64,000 bases of DNA from Flavobacteriaceae bacterium UBA1682 (lineage in GTDB: Bacteria > Bacteroidota > Bacteroidia > Flavobacteriales > Flavobacteriaceae), in assembly GCA_002320285.1 (NCBI GenBank), contig DCKE01000019.1:187901-251900 (forward strand), in the 5' to 3' direction. Below are positions 57,301-64,000 of the stretch, piece after piece (position 1 is the first letter of the stretch; each line of letters begins with the position of its first letter). Under the pieces are notes generated by a model, which saw only the letters and a list, made by a program, of their open reading frames with translations, did no database searches and was not told where the DNA came from. Made by a program: the position numbers and the translations under genes.

Positions 57301-57740
57301 AATGCCTAATTGTTTACAAAATATAAATATCAGTACTACAAAATTAACTGTTTTTTTTTAATTCGCTGTTTTTAAACCAAAAGGCACTTCACTTAAAAAC
57401 AGATTATAGGACTTCAACCTCTAATAAACAGCTATTTTGTTAAGGGACTACAATTCAGTATAAATGCAGCGATCAGTAGCCATAATACGTACATTTTTCA
57501 ATTGCAAAAAACGAACTAGTGGATGGCCGTAAAGCCATACGCAGCGCAATATAATTAGTCGCTACTTTTTCTGAGATCTACAGGCTTCTTATAGTTAAAT
57601 TTTTAACATATAAAAACTTAATTTATCCCTTTAAAGCTTTAATATTGTAATCTTGAATTCTTTGCATAAACGACAAATGATCATAAAAAAACAATATATC
57701 ATCCATTCTCAATAAAATTTAACTAACAATCACAATTTAT
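57301..57740. other. Intergenic region between divergent genes, no gene seen
   Basis: 440 AT-rich bases between the AraC gene and the outer-membrane barrel gene. No ORF or clear TAnnTTTG promoter; TAATCTTG around 57650 is a one-mismatch candidate for the rightward gene. Confidence 0.35.
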
Positions 57741-58292
57741 ATGTGCACTTTTTTAAAAAAACTAGGCTATAGTTTGTTATTTATGGCTACTGCTTCTACA
57801 GCTTTTGGGCAAGACACCCCTACTCAAAGTTACAATGACCCCAATAAAGTCTTTATGGGACTTGGATTTGGACTTGATTATGGCGGAATCGGTGCTAAAG
57901 TTGAATATTTACCTATAAAAAATATTGGCGTTTTTGCAGGGCTGGGTTATAATCTATCTGAATTGGGCTGGAATGTAGGAGCTTCTTATAAGATAAAAGC
58001 TACTGAGCGTTTGTCGGTAAATCCTATGGTACTTTATGGTTACAACGCAGTTATCAAGGTAGATGGTGCTCCTAAATATGATATGGTTTCTTACGGAATG
58101 ACTTTCGGCGCTAATCTCGACATCTATGTCGGTAAAAAAGGCAATAAGATCAGTGCAGGACTATTCGTTCCCATTCGTTCTGAAAAATTCAACGACAATT
58201 ACGATGCCGTTAAAAACGATCGTTACGTGAAAATGGACTCCGAATTGTTCCCGATTACCGTTGGTGTAGGTTATAACTGGAGACTGAATTAA
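57741..58292 (+). CDS. Outer-membrane beta-barrel protein (183 aa)
   Basis: Signal peptide (cleavage near AFGQ-DTPT). The mature chain is a series of amphipathic strands with glycine turns (FMGLGFGLDYGGIGAKVEYL, GVFAGLGYNLSELGWNVGAS) and ends in an aromatic-bearing strand (VGVGYNWRLN), as expected for an 8-stranded barrel of the OmpW/OmpX size class. Substrate or partner unknown. Monocistronic with a strong terminator. Confidence 0.83.
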   Translation: MCTFLKKLGYSLLFMATASTAFGQDTPTQSYNDPNKVFMGLGFGLDYGGIGAKVEYLPIKNIGVFAGLGYNLSELGWNVGASYKIKATERLSVNPMVLYGYNAVIKVDGAPKYDMVSYGMTFGANLDIYVGKKGNKISAGLFVPIRSEKFNDNYDAVKNDRYVKMDSELFPITVGVGYNWRLN

Positions 58293-58321
58293 TAGAAATA
58301 GAGTCAATTTTTAAATGTATA

Positions 58322-58355
58322 AAAAAAGCATTGTAATAATTTACAATGCTTTTTT
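58322..58355. terminator. Bidirectional terminator
   Basis: A perfect 15-bp stem (58322-58336 / 58341-58355, core GCATTGTAA) with a 4-base loop, A-tract on one side and T-tract on the other. It serves the barrel gene and probably the convergent hipT as well. Confidence 0.88.
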
Positions 58356-58485
58356 GTATTTTAAGTTTTACTTGCCGATACAATATCTTAACTCCCTTTA
58401 TTTACAAGGGTTAACAAGGAATGTGTTGTACAATAGTGGTACATAAATGTTAAAATACTTTTAGAATATCTTTTTTCAAGAGAAT

Positions 58486-59412
58486 TTATAAATCAATTTG
58501 TTTTATTTTACTTTCATAAATTTGAAAATATTCTTCTTTGTATTCCTCTGTCAAAAAACTTCTATCAATTACATCTTGTACTTTATCTATTTGCTTAGAG
58601 AAATCTTTGTAAATATTATCACGAACAATCTCCGTAAGTCCTAAGCTCATGGCAAATTGATCAAAATCGGAACGCTTAATCTTTCGTTTTCGACCACCTA
58701 AAGTCAAAGCTAAATCCTCTTTATCGTCTGGATAAATTAAGTTGACATTTAATAAATCATAAGCTGGTGAAAACAAAATACCTTTATCTGTATGCATCAA
58801 TGAAAAGTTTTTGAGGTGCATATCATTATTTCCTGTTAAAAAAGAAAACAAGACTATTCTAAAATATTTGATAGCATCCAAACCCGAATTGGTCGCATAT
58901 TGTTTAATAATCTTCCCTACACGTTCATAGGAACTTTTATATTTCTGTTCTGTCAATAATTCCGATAACTGACATAAATCTTCGACATGAATTTTCTTGC
59001 CTTTCGCTCGGTCAAAACGTTTGGTAATATACGCCAACTCACCAGTGGAAGTTCGAATTAAAGCATGGTGAGCTGTTTCAATCTTAAATAACTTAGCCAA
59101 ATGCATCGTCAAATCTTCAACTTCTGGCATAAAAGCAAAATCGGTAGATTGTGGTTTTAAGATATAATCGCCCCATAAACCAACTAAAGTCAGCCGTTTA
59201 TTGCCTTTTTCTCCGTTTAAACTCAATGATATTTTAGGTTGAACACCAGTCAAAGCCAATCGTTCATTTACAGTAATCTGCCCTAATTGATTTAATTTCT
59301 CTTGATCCAATTCCAACACAGGAACTTGCGTTATCCCAAAGAATTTCTTGGAACAAACAGCGTGATATTCGCCCGATTCTACCGGTTGATAACAAAATAA
59401 ACAATTAATCAT
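58486..59412 (-). CDS. hipT: HipT-type serine/threonine kinase toxin (308 aa)
   Basis: The catalytic part of a split HipA-like kinase. The start ATG at 59412 overlaps the end of hipS by 8 bases. N-terminal zinc-finger-like cysteines (CLFCYQP, Cys4/Cys7 and Cys20). The Gly-rich loop is LTGVQPKISLSL with the S-L-S pair at Ser62/Ser64, the position where HipT kinases autophosphorylate. Other kinase features: ATP-binding Lys86 (YILKP), catalytic Asp197 in GNNDMHLKN, and metal-binding Asp219 in FSPAYDLLN. By analogy with HipBST of E. coli O127, the target would be a tRNA synthetase such as TrpS; that is inference. It is translationally coupled to hipS. Confidence 0.9.
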   Translation of the reverse strand: MINCLFCYQPVESGEYHAVCSKKFFGITQVPVLELDQEKLNQLGQITVNERLALTGVQPKISLSLNGEKGNKRLTLVGLWGDYILKPQSTDFAFMPEVEDLTMHLAKLFKIETAHHALIRTSTGELAYITKRFDRAKGKKIHVEDLCQLSELLTEQKYKSSYERVGKIIKQYATNSGLDAIKYFRIVLFSFLTGNNDMHLKNFSLMHTDKGILFSPAYDLLNVNLIYPDDKEDLALTLGGRKRKIKRSDFDQFAMSLGLTEIVRDNIYKDFSKQIDKVQDVIDRSFLTEEYKEEYFQIYESKIKQIDL

Positions 59413-59737
59413 GATTTTCTTCCATTGGATATACAGAAACAGCACCGATGGTATCTCTGCACAAATTGATTAATAATTCGAAACGGTCACGTGGATTGAG
59501 TTTCCAGTGTTTTTCGCCAATTTCTAACAACCAGCCTTCGGGAATTAGACCGTCGAAAAAAGGAAATAGCACGTTGTTATGATAGGTGCTTTGTGAAAGT
59601 GGCAACGTTAGACTGATTGCTCTCGGGTTGGAACTGTTTAAATATGCTTTTTCATAATAGAATGAATACCCATTATCACCCTCAACCAAAATACCAGCTA
59701 ATTGATCCTGAAAATATATTTTTGCTTGTCGTGCCAT
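59405..59737 (-). CDS. hipS: HipS-type antitoxin, N-terminal HipA subdomain (110 aa)
   Basis: It corresponds to the N-subdomain 1 of HipA (PFFDGLIPEGWLLEI, ALSL/ISLTLPLS) as a separate small protein. In the known three-gene HipBST system this protein binds HipT and neutralises it, while HipB enhances the effect and represses the operon. The ATG overlaps the hipB stop by one base (TAATG), and its stop overlaps the hipT start by 8 bases, so all three proteins are made from one message with coupled translation. Confidence 0.88.
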   Translation of the reverse strand: MARQAKIYFQDQLAGILVEGDNGYSFYYEKAYLNSSNPRAISLTLPLSQSTYHNNVLFPFFDGLIPEGWLLEIGEKHWKLNPRDRFELLINLCRDTIGAVSVYPMEENHD

Positions 59738-59940
59738 TATTCTCGGATTTTATCAATTACTCCAACTTCTTTTCCAAACAATGCCAATACATCATTCACT
59801 TTATCTAAACGAAGTGTTTTCTTCCCCTGTTCTAAATCACGCACAAAGCGTAGTCCAACACCAGCATTTAATGCTAAATCCTCTTGCGTAAGCTTTAGTT
59901 CTTTGCGTTTTTGTTTTACAAATAGTCGTAATGAATCCAT
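59737..59940 (-). CDS. hipB: HipB-type HTH regulator (67 aa)
   Basis: A single XRE-type helix-turn-helix (RLFVKQKRKELKLTQEDLAL, then GVGLRFVRDLEQGKKTLRLD). It is the first gene of the hipBST operon. Its start codon is immediately next to an operator site (59945-59960), and two further sites lie upstream, so autorepression is likely. Confidence 0.9.
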   Translation of the reverse strand: MDSLRLFVKQKRKELKLTQEDLALNAGVGLRFVRDLEQGKKTLRLDKVNDVLALFGKEVGVIDKIRE

Positions 59941-59944
59941 ATCT

Positions 59945-60040
59945 ATACCTTATCTAGTATAAATATACAATAAAAAATAAAACAATACCACTTCGGGTAT
60001 AAAAAAAACATAATTTGAATAACTATACCTTATAAGGTAT
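59945..60040. promoter_or_regulatory. Three evenly spaced HipB operator palindromes
   Basis: Three 16-base sites of the form ATACC-N6-GGTAT: site 1 at 59945-59960 (right half AGTAT, one mismatch), site 2 at 59985-60000, site 3 at 60025-60040. Site 3 belongs to a perfect 20-base palindrome (60023-60042). Starts are exactly 40 bases apart, about four helical turns, so three HipB dimers would face roughly the same side of the DNA. A minus-strand TATATTTA (complement of 59960-59967) between sites 1 and 2 is a plausible -7 box, with TTG 18 bases from it, so sites 1-2 would cover the promoter. Confidence 0.75.
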
Positions 60041-60082
60041 AGGAAGTAATTTGATAATTTTATTACTATTCTGTTAGTTCTA

Positions 60083-60655
60083 TTAAATTTTTCCCGAAAG
60101 AGAAAAATTTGAATTTGTGTAAAATGAAATCATATTATCTTGAATATAAACTTGAACTTGCTTAACTAAGTCGTCGATTAAATCCTGTTTTTTATTTAAA
60201 TACTCCACTACTAAATCCGACGATTGTGTCAATGGTATAACTTTCCTCTGAATAGATAATTTAACTTTTTTGCTACTTCCCCTACGAACTATACCTACAA
60301 ATTATATATTTGAGACATATTCATATCGCAATAAAATAAATTTATAGAGTCGCCACTATCTGAAAACACCAAAGTATTAGATGAACTTTGAGGCCATAAA
60401 TCTGATTCTTCCATTTCCCATTGAAATTCATTGGTCTTATTACCTTGATCTCTAACTTTAGAAAAAATGTCCTTTACGTGTTTATCACTAACCTTTGTAA
60501 AGTTCTTCTCTGCTGATTGAAATCGGAAAAGTTTTAATCTTTGGTGGTTTTACTATTTGACTATCGCTTTCCTTTTGCCTGTGTTGCAGAACGTTTATTA
60601 CAGATCGAAGAACAATACTGTGTTGTAGAACGTTTTGCAATGAATACAAATACAT
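60083..60655 (-). pseudogene. Eroded gene of unknown family (about 190 codons, two frameshifts)
   Basis: On the minus strand an ATG at 60655 starts MYLYSLQNVLQ; this frame runs to SREELYKG and a stop at 60488. Near the end of that stretch the reading jumps by frameshift to TKVSDKHVKDIFSKVRDQGN ... FYCDMNMSQIYNL (stop 60295), and again to VGIVRRGSSKKVKLSIQRKV ... SDLVVEYLNKKQDLIDDLVK ... SGKI (stop 60083). The pieces abut and read as protein-like in all three parts, so one decayed gene is more likely than three small ones. The first part contains a 15-base direct repeat (60581-60595 and 60620-60634, one mismatch) 39 bases apart, in frame. No homologue can be named. Confidence 0.45.
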
Positions 60656-60939
60656 ATTACTATCATTAAACTCATAATACTTTCAACGTAGGATATTACA
60701 ATACTATTTCTCTAAGTATCGAATAGTATTTACCCTTTTTTTTACGGTACGAACCCTTGATTAAATACTTAGAGTATCTTAAAATTCAATTAAAAATGAC
60801 AAGGAGACAACGGTGTATCCTTAATAGTAAATCATTATTTGTATTGTCTATAGTACAAAAATAAAATGGGTCTTCTTTTTAGAGAAAACCCACCTATTAT
60901 TCCGTACTATGAAATTTTAAATATTTAATAATTAACACT
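60656..60939. other. Intergenic region downstream of mnmE, no gene seen
   Basis: AT-rich bases between the end of mnmE (minus strand) and the eroded gene. Short runs suggest a terminator around 60870-60895 (TGGGTC ... GAAAACCCA), but the stem is weak. Confidence 0.35.
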
Positions 60940-62331
60940 TTACTTCCCGATACAAAAATTAGCGAATATATTACCCAGCAATTCATCATTGGTCACTTGA
61001 CCGGTGATTTCTCCAAAGTAATACAACGCTTGACGGATGTCGATTGCCATAAGATCGGCGGGAAGGCTAGTTTCCAATCCCCACTTGACTTTTTGGATCT
61101 CTTCAAGTGCTTTTAGAAGAGCATCGTAATGACGGCTGTTGGTGACTATGGTTTCATTATTGCGCAAAGCACCCGTATTAACAAACGACAACAAACGTGC
61201 TTTCAACTCGTCTATTCCGATTTTCTGTTTGGCCGAGATTAAAAGGATATTCGGGATTTCCGATTCCAACGTAGCACGCGTATCCACTTGGATCATATCC
61301 GATTTGTTCCCGATAACCAATAATGGTTTTAACGGGTATTGCTCTTCAATGCGTCTCAGTTCGTTTTTGATTTCAGCGATACCAATGTCAGTTAATTTAC
61401 TGTTATCCACCAAATAAACCACTACTTGCGCCTGCTCCATTTTCTCAAAGGTCTTTTTGATCCCGATTGATTCCACTACATCTTCTGTATCGCGTATCCC
61501 CGCAGTATCAATAAATCGAAACCCGATACCGTCAATGACCAATTCATCTTCGATAGTATCTCGCGTAGTACCTGCGATATCCGAAACAATAGCGCGTTCT
61601 TCATTTAATAAAGCATTGAGCAAAGTCGATTTTCCTACGTTGGGTTCTCCTACAATCGCTACTGGTATACCGTTTTTGATGACGTTACCCACAGCAAAGG
61701 AATCGATCAATCGTTTTAAAACCAAATCGATGCGTTGTACCAATTCGTTAAACTGGGTACGATCGGCAAATTCGACATCTTCCTCTGAAAAATCCAGTTC
61801 CAGTTCAATCAACGAAGCAAAATTCAATAATTCCTCTCGCAGTTTGGCGATTTCACTGGAAAATCCACCGCGCATTTGCTGCATCGCGATTTGGTGACTC
61901 GCCTCATTATCCGAAGCGATTAAATCGGCCACAGCTTCTGCCTGAGATAAATCCAATTTACCGTTCAGGAAAGCCCGAAGGGTAAACTCCCCCGGCTGTG
62001 CCATTTTAGCACCTTTACGCAATAGTAGCTGAATGATTTGCTGCTGTATAAACGTAGAACCGTGACAAGAGATTTCTACTGTATTTTCACCTGTATACGA
62101 ATTGGGGCCTTTAAAAACCGAAACCAACACCTGATCGTAAACCTTATCCCCATCGACCAAATGCCCCAAATGCAGCGTATGCGTCTTCTGACGGTTTAAG
62201 TCTTTACCACTAACCGATTGAAATATATCCGCCACCAAAGTAATCGCATCCTTACCCGAAACACGGATCACTGCAATCGCTCCAGCACCAGACGGCGTAG
62301 CCAAGGCCACAATAGTATCTTGTAATATCAT
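60940..62331 (-). CDS. mnmE: tRNA modification GTPase MnmE (463 aa)
   Basis: With MnmG it installs the carboxymethylaminomethyl (cmnm5) group on wobble uridine-34 of tRNAs. Domains: N-terminal tetrahydrofolate-binding (starting DTIVALATPSGAGAIAVIRV), helical domain, and an inserted GTPase domain with G1 GEPNVGKST, G3 DTAG, G4 NKSD. The C-terminal CIGK carries the conserved cysteine. Full length for the family. The promoter is seen just upstream (62354-62361). MnmG is not in the window. Confidence 0.98.
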   Translation of the reverse strand: MILQDTIVALATPSGAGAIAVIRVSGKDAITLVADIFQSVSGKDLNRQKTHTLHLGHLVDGDKVYDQVLVSVFKGPNSYTGENTVEISCHGSTFIQQQIIQLLLRKGAKMAQPGEFTLRAFLNGKLDLSQAEAVADLIASDNEASHQIAMQQMRGGFSSEIAKLREELLNFASLIELELDFSEEDVEFADRTQFNELVQRIDLVLKRLIDSFAVGNVIKNGIPVAIVGEPNVGKSTLLNALLNEERAIVSDIAGTTRDTIEDELVIDGIGFRFIDTAGIRDTEDVVESIGIKKTFEKMEQAQVVVYLVDNSKLTDIGIAEIKNELRRIEEQYPLKPLLVIGNKSDMIQVDTRATLESEIPNILLISAKQKIGIDELKARLLSFVNTGALRNNETIVTNSRHYDALLKALEEIQKVKWGLETSLPADLMAIDIRQALYYFGEITGQVTNDELLGNIFANFCIGK

Positions 62332-62353
62332 TTTGTCGTTTTGTTTACTACTA

Positions 62354-62361
62354 CAAAGATA
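62354..62361 (-). promoter_or_regulatory. -7 element of mnmE (TATCTTTG)
   Basis: CAAAGATA on the plus strand is TATCTTTG on the minus strand, 22 bases before the ATG of mnmE. The -33 position has no clear TTG. Confidence 0.5.
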
Positions 62362-62479
62362 ACCTTTTATCGGCAGTCGGAAAAAGCATATTCGAAGCGA
62401 AACACACTTTTCTTAACACATTTTCCATTTATATTACTTTGCTTTTTTGTATCTTTATGAAAACGCAATAACACAAGCT

Positions 62480-63313
62480 ATGAAAAAGATTTTATTTCCT
62501 ACCGATTTCTCTGACACAGCAAACAACGCTTTGGTCTACGCCCTTAAAATGGCCGAAAACAGAAATGCCACCTTATATGTGATCCACGCCTATGAAATGC
62601 CGGTTATATCGGCAACAGCAAACCCTATGATGATACAGGATGTGTATAAAACCATCGAATTAGGACGCTTTGAGAATTTTAAAGATCAGGTACCTGCGAT
62701 TCGAAAAATTGCAGAAGACAACAATCTAGATCATATTCCGATGCATTTTATACTCGAAGAGGGGTACTTAAACACTATTTTAAAGAAAATCGTCAAAGAT
62801 GAAAACATCGATATGGTTGTCATGGGAACCAGCGGTTTATCGGGATTTGAGAAAAAAATACTCGGTTCTAATACGGCCAGTGCAATCTCATCCTTAACTG
62901 TACCGGTACTCAGCATTCCGCATGATGCGGTTTATAAACCTATAAATTCCATCGCATTTACCACGGTATTCGATCATCAAGATGATGCGGCACTAACTAA
63001 ATTACTACCTATTGCCGTGCGCAACAACGCTACTATCAAGTGCTTACATATCAGCAACGACGGTATAGATGAAGCTTCTGAAGTGGTACAAACCTGGAAA
63101 CAAAAGTATGCCGGAAAACCCGTGGAATTCCATTTTGTGTCGAGTAAAGAAACAGAGAAATCCATTTTTGAATTTATTGACCGTGAGCATATTGATTTGA
63201 TTGCTAGTGTCACGCGTAATAGAAACTTCTTTGAGAAAATATTTACTACGAGTTTAACCAAAAAACTGGCTTATCACACCAAAATTCCAGTATTAGCCTA
63301 TCATGAACACTAG
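62480..63313 (+). CDS. Tandem universal stress protein (UspA-like, 277 aa)
   Basis: Two Usp domains. The first (residues ~1-140) starts MKKILFPTDFSDTANNALVY and carries the nucleotide-binding loop G-2x-G-9x-G-S (MGTSGLSGFEKKILGSNTAS). The second (~150-277) lacks the loop (ASVTRNRNFFEKIFTTSLTK), as is common in the tandem class. The start is set at the ATG at 62480; a longer frame would need a TTG. It is divergent from mnmE. It is expected to be a cytosolic nucleotide-binding stress factor; the specific role is unknown. Confidence 0.92.
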   Translation: MKKILFPTDFSDTANNALVYALKMAENRNATLYVIHAYEMPVISATANPMMIQDVYKTIELGRFENFKDQVPAIRKIAEDNNLDHIPMHFILEEGYLNTILKKIVKDENIDMVVMGTSGLSGFEKKILGSNTASAISSLTVPVLSIPHDAVYKPINSIAFTTVFDHQDDAALTKLLPIAVRNNATIKCLHISNDGIDEASEVVQTWKQKYAGKPVEFHFVSSKETEKSIFEFIDREHIDLIASVTRNRNFFEKIFTTSLTKKLAYHTKIPVLAYHEH

Positions 63314-63349
63314 ATAGTTAACGCAAAAGGGAAATCCTAAAAAGAACAA

Positions 63350-63382
63350 AAAAAACACCATTTAATGTAAATGGTGTTTTTT
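63350..63382 (+). terminator. Terminator of the universal stress protein gene
   Basis: A 14-bp stem (63350-63363 / 63369-63382, core ACACCATTT) with a 5-base loop, A-tract and T-tract on either side; it could also act leftward. Confidence 0.85.
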
Positions 63383-63610
63383 ATTACACCTTATCTGAAT
63401 CATAATAATATCACCCCTACGGGGTTGTACGAAACCACACATCATCTACAATTATGGCACCCCTACGGGGTTATTCGAAAATGATATATTATTATTATAA
63501 ACAACAATCCCGTGTTACTCATCATTTTCTATAATCATGGCACCCCTACGGGGTTATGCAATAATCATATATTATTATTATAATAACAATCCCGTTTTAT
63601 GTATTAGCAA

Positions 63611-63653
63611 AATCTCTTTGGTTTCGTCTGCGACAAAACCAAAGGGATTTTTT
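63611..63653 (+). terminator. Long hairpin with T-run inside the repeat cluster
   Basis: An 18-bp stem with two mismatches (63611-63628 / 63632-63649; AATCTCTTTGGTTT and its complement), loop TGC, followed by T-run. No plus-strand gene lies just upstream, so it may belong to a mobile or remnant unit. Confidence 0.6.
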
Positions 63654-63739
63654 GTACTGGCGCTGCGCTTAGCTTTTTCCAAACAATTCCATAGAATACC
63701 CCCCACTAGGGGTGACATGATTATAAAGCTTATACGCAA

Positions 63740-63757
63740 ATAGGCGAATTCGCCTAT
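63740..63757. repeat. Perfect 18-base palindrome
   Basis: ATAGGCGAATTCGCCTAT reads the same on both strands. It is followed at 63763-63795 by a hairpin of terminator type (AAAAGTCCCTAA / TTAGGGACTTTT, then T). Another inverted repeat with one mismatch (TCGTGACTCGA / TCGAATCACGA) spans about 63806-63837. Function unknown. Confidence 0.65.
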
Positions 63758-63865
63758 AAGCCAAAAGTCCCTAAGGATAAAGATTAGGGACTTTTTGTTC
63801 GAAAATCGTGACTCGAAAATCGACTCTCGAATCACGAACAACCCCGTAGGGGTGACATGATTATA

Positions 63866-63900
63866 AACAAAAAACCCTCACCAAATAAATGATGAGGGTT
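63866..63900 (-). terminator. rRNA operon terminator
   Basis: On the minus strand AACCCTCA ... TGAGGGTT forms an 8-bp stem (63873-63880 / 63893-63900) with a 12-base loop and ends in a T-run (63867-63872 complement). It lies 10 bases beyond the 5S rRNA. Confidence 0.85.
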
Positions 63901-63910
63901 CTCTAAAGAA

Positions 63911-64000
<90 letters not shown>

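Larger units (their letters stand above)
63413..63853. repeat. Cluster of palindromic ACCCCTACGGGGTT repeats
   Basis: Four exact copies of the 14-mer ACCCCTACGGGGTT: 63413-63426, 63459-63472 and 63542-63555 on the plus strand, and 63840-63853 in inverted orientation. A degenerate inverted copy (CCCC-ACTA-GGGG) is at about 63701-63712. The inverted copies are followed by TGACATGATTATAAA, the complement of the TTATAATCAT/GGCACC context of the forward copies. Copies 2 and 3 belong to an 83-base tandem unit with a shared TATTATTATTATAA tract and AACAATCCCG. The inner CCCC-TA-CGGGG pairing makes each copy a small hairpin. The cluster fills the spacer between a UspA gene and the rRNA operon end. 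Confidence 0.85.

Noticed and set aside
63413..63853. Possible CRISPR array in the repeat cluster
   Set aside because: Repeat unit only 14 bases, mixed orientation, irregular spacing (46, 83 and ~300 bases) and no cas genes.
1..63900. tRNA genes
   Set aside because: No cloverleaf-type sequence with a recognisable T-arm (GGTTCRANTCC) was found by eye; a covariance search such as tRNAscan would decide.

Overview
The window looks like chromosomal DNA of a flavobacterium (family Flavobacteriaceae, a Myroides- or Flavobacterium-like organism; the genus cannot be settled from the sequence alone). The signs are AT-rich DNA, promoters of the Bacteroidetes type (TAnnTTTG at -7), many exported proteins and lipoproteins, WG-repeat proteins, a PorP/SprF-type IX secretion component, a gliding-motility-associated (type B) sorting domain, and membrane-tethered AraC and TPR-LuxR regulators.

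Layout. 0-5 kb: two adjacent minus-strand WG-repeat exported proteins. 5-8 kb: a small membrane protein, a carbon-nitrogen hydrolase and a secreted orphan. 8.6-11.3 kb: three paralogous exported proteins on the plus strand. 11.5-17.7 kb: six AraC-type genes on the minus strand (two soluble sensor-HTH, one sensor-only, three membrane-tethered), interrupted by a broken plus-strand copy of a membrane-protein gene whose intact copy lies 22 kb away at 34.7 kb. 18.6-21.7 kb: two TPR-LuxR regulators. 22-34 kb: a surface or secretion locus on the minus strand, with a repeat-bearing exported protein, an OmpA / PorP-SprF / type-B-CTD operon, three paralogous small exported proteins and two PKD proteins. 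34.7-37.5 kb: the intact membrane protein and small genes (VOC protein, four-helix membrane protein). 37.7-49.5 kb: a WG plus Sel1 fusion, several lipoproteins, a TPR histidine kinase with its NarL-type response regulator, and a further WG-like lipoprotein. 49.6-58.3 kb: a MATE exporter divergent from an AraC gene, lipoproteins, a RidA-like protein, another AraC gene and an outer-membrane barrel. 58.5-60.7 kb: a split HipBST toxin-antitoxin operon with three evenly spaced operators, next to an eroded gene. 60.9-63.3 kb: mnmE and a tandem universal stress protein. 63.4-64 kb: a palindromic repeat cluster beside the 3' end of an rRNA operon (5S rRNA, minus strand, cut by the window end).

How the parts may work together. 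Seven exported proteins in 8.6-31 kb start with the same short head module (GI-x-T-x-P ... GILIPR) but carry different bodies. They are flanked by a dense set of one-component and membrane-bound regulators, which suggests surface proteins under alternative control; that link is inference. The type-B-CTD protein, the PorP/SprF-like barrel and the OmpA protein form a plausible secretion and anchoring operon. The HipBST operon is the clearest defence- or persistence-type module. Many entries are lineage-specific proteins for which only topology and context can be given.
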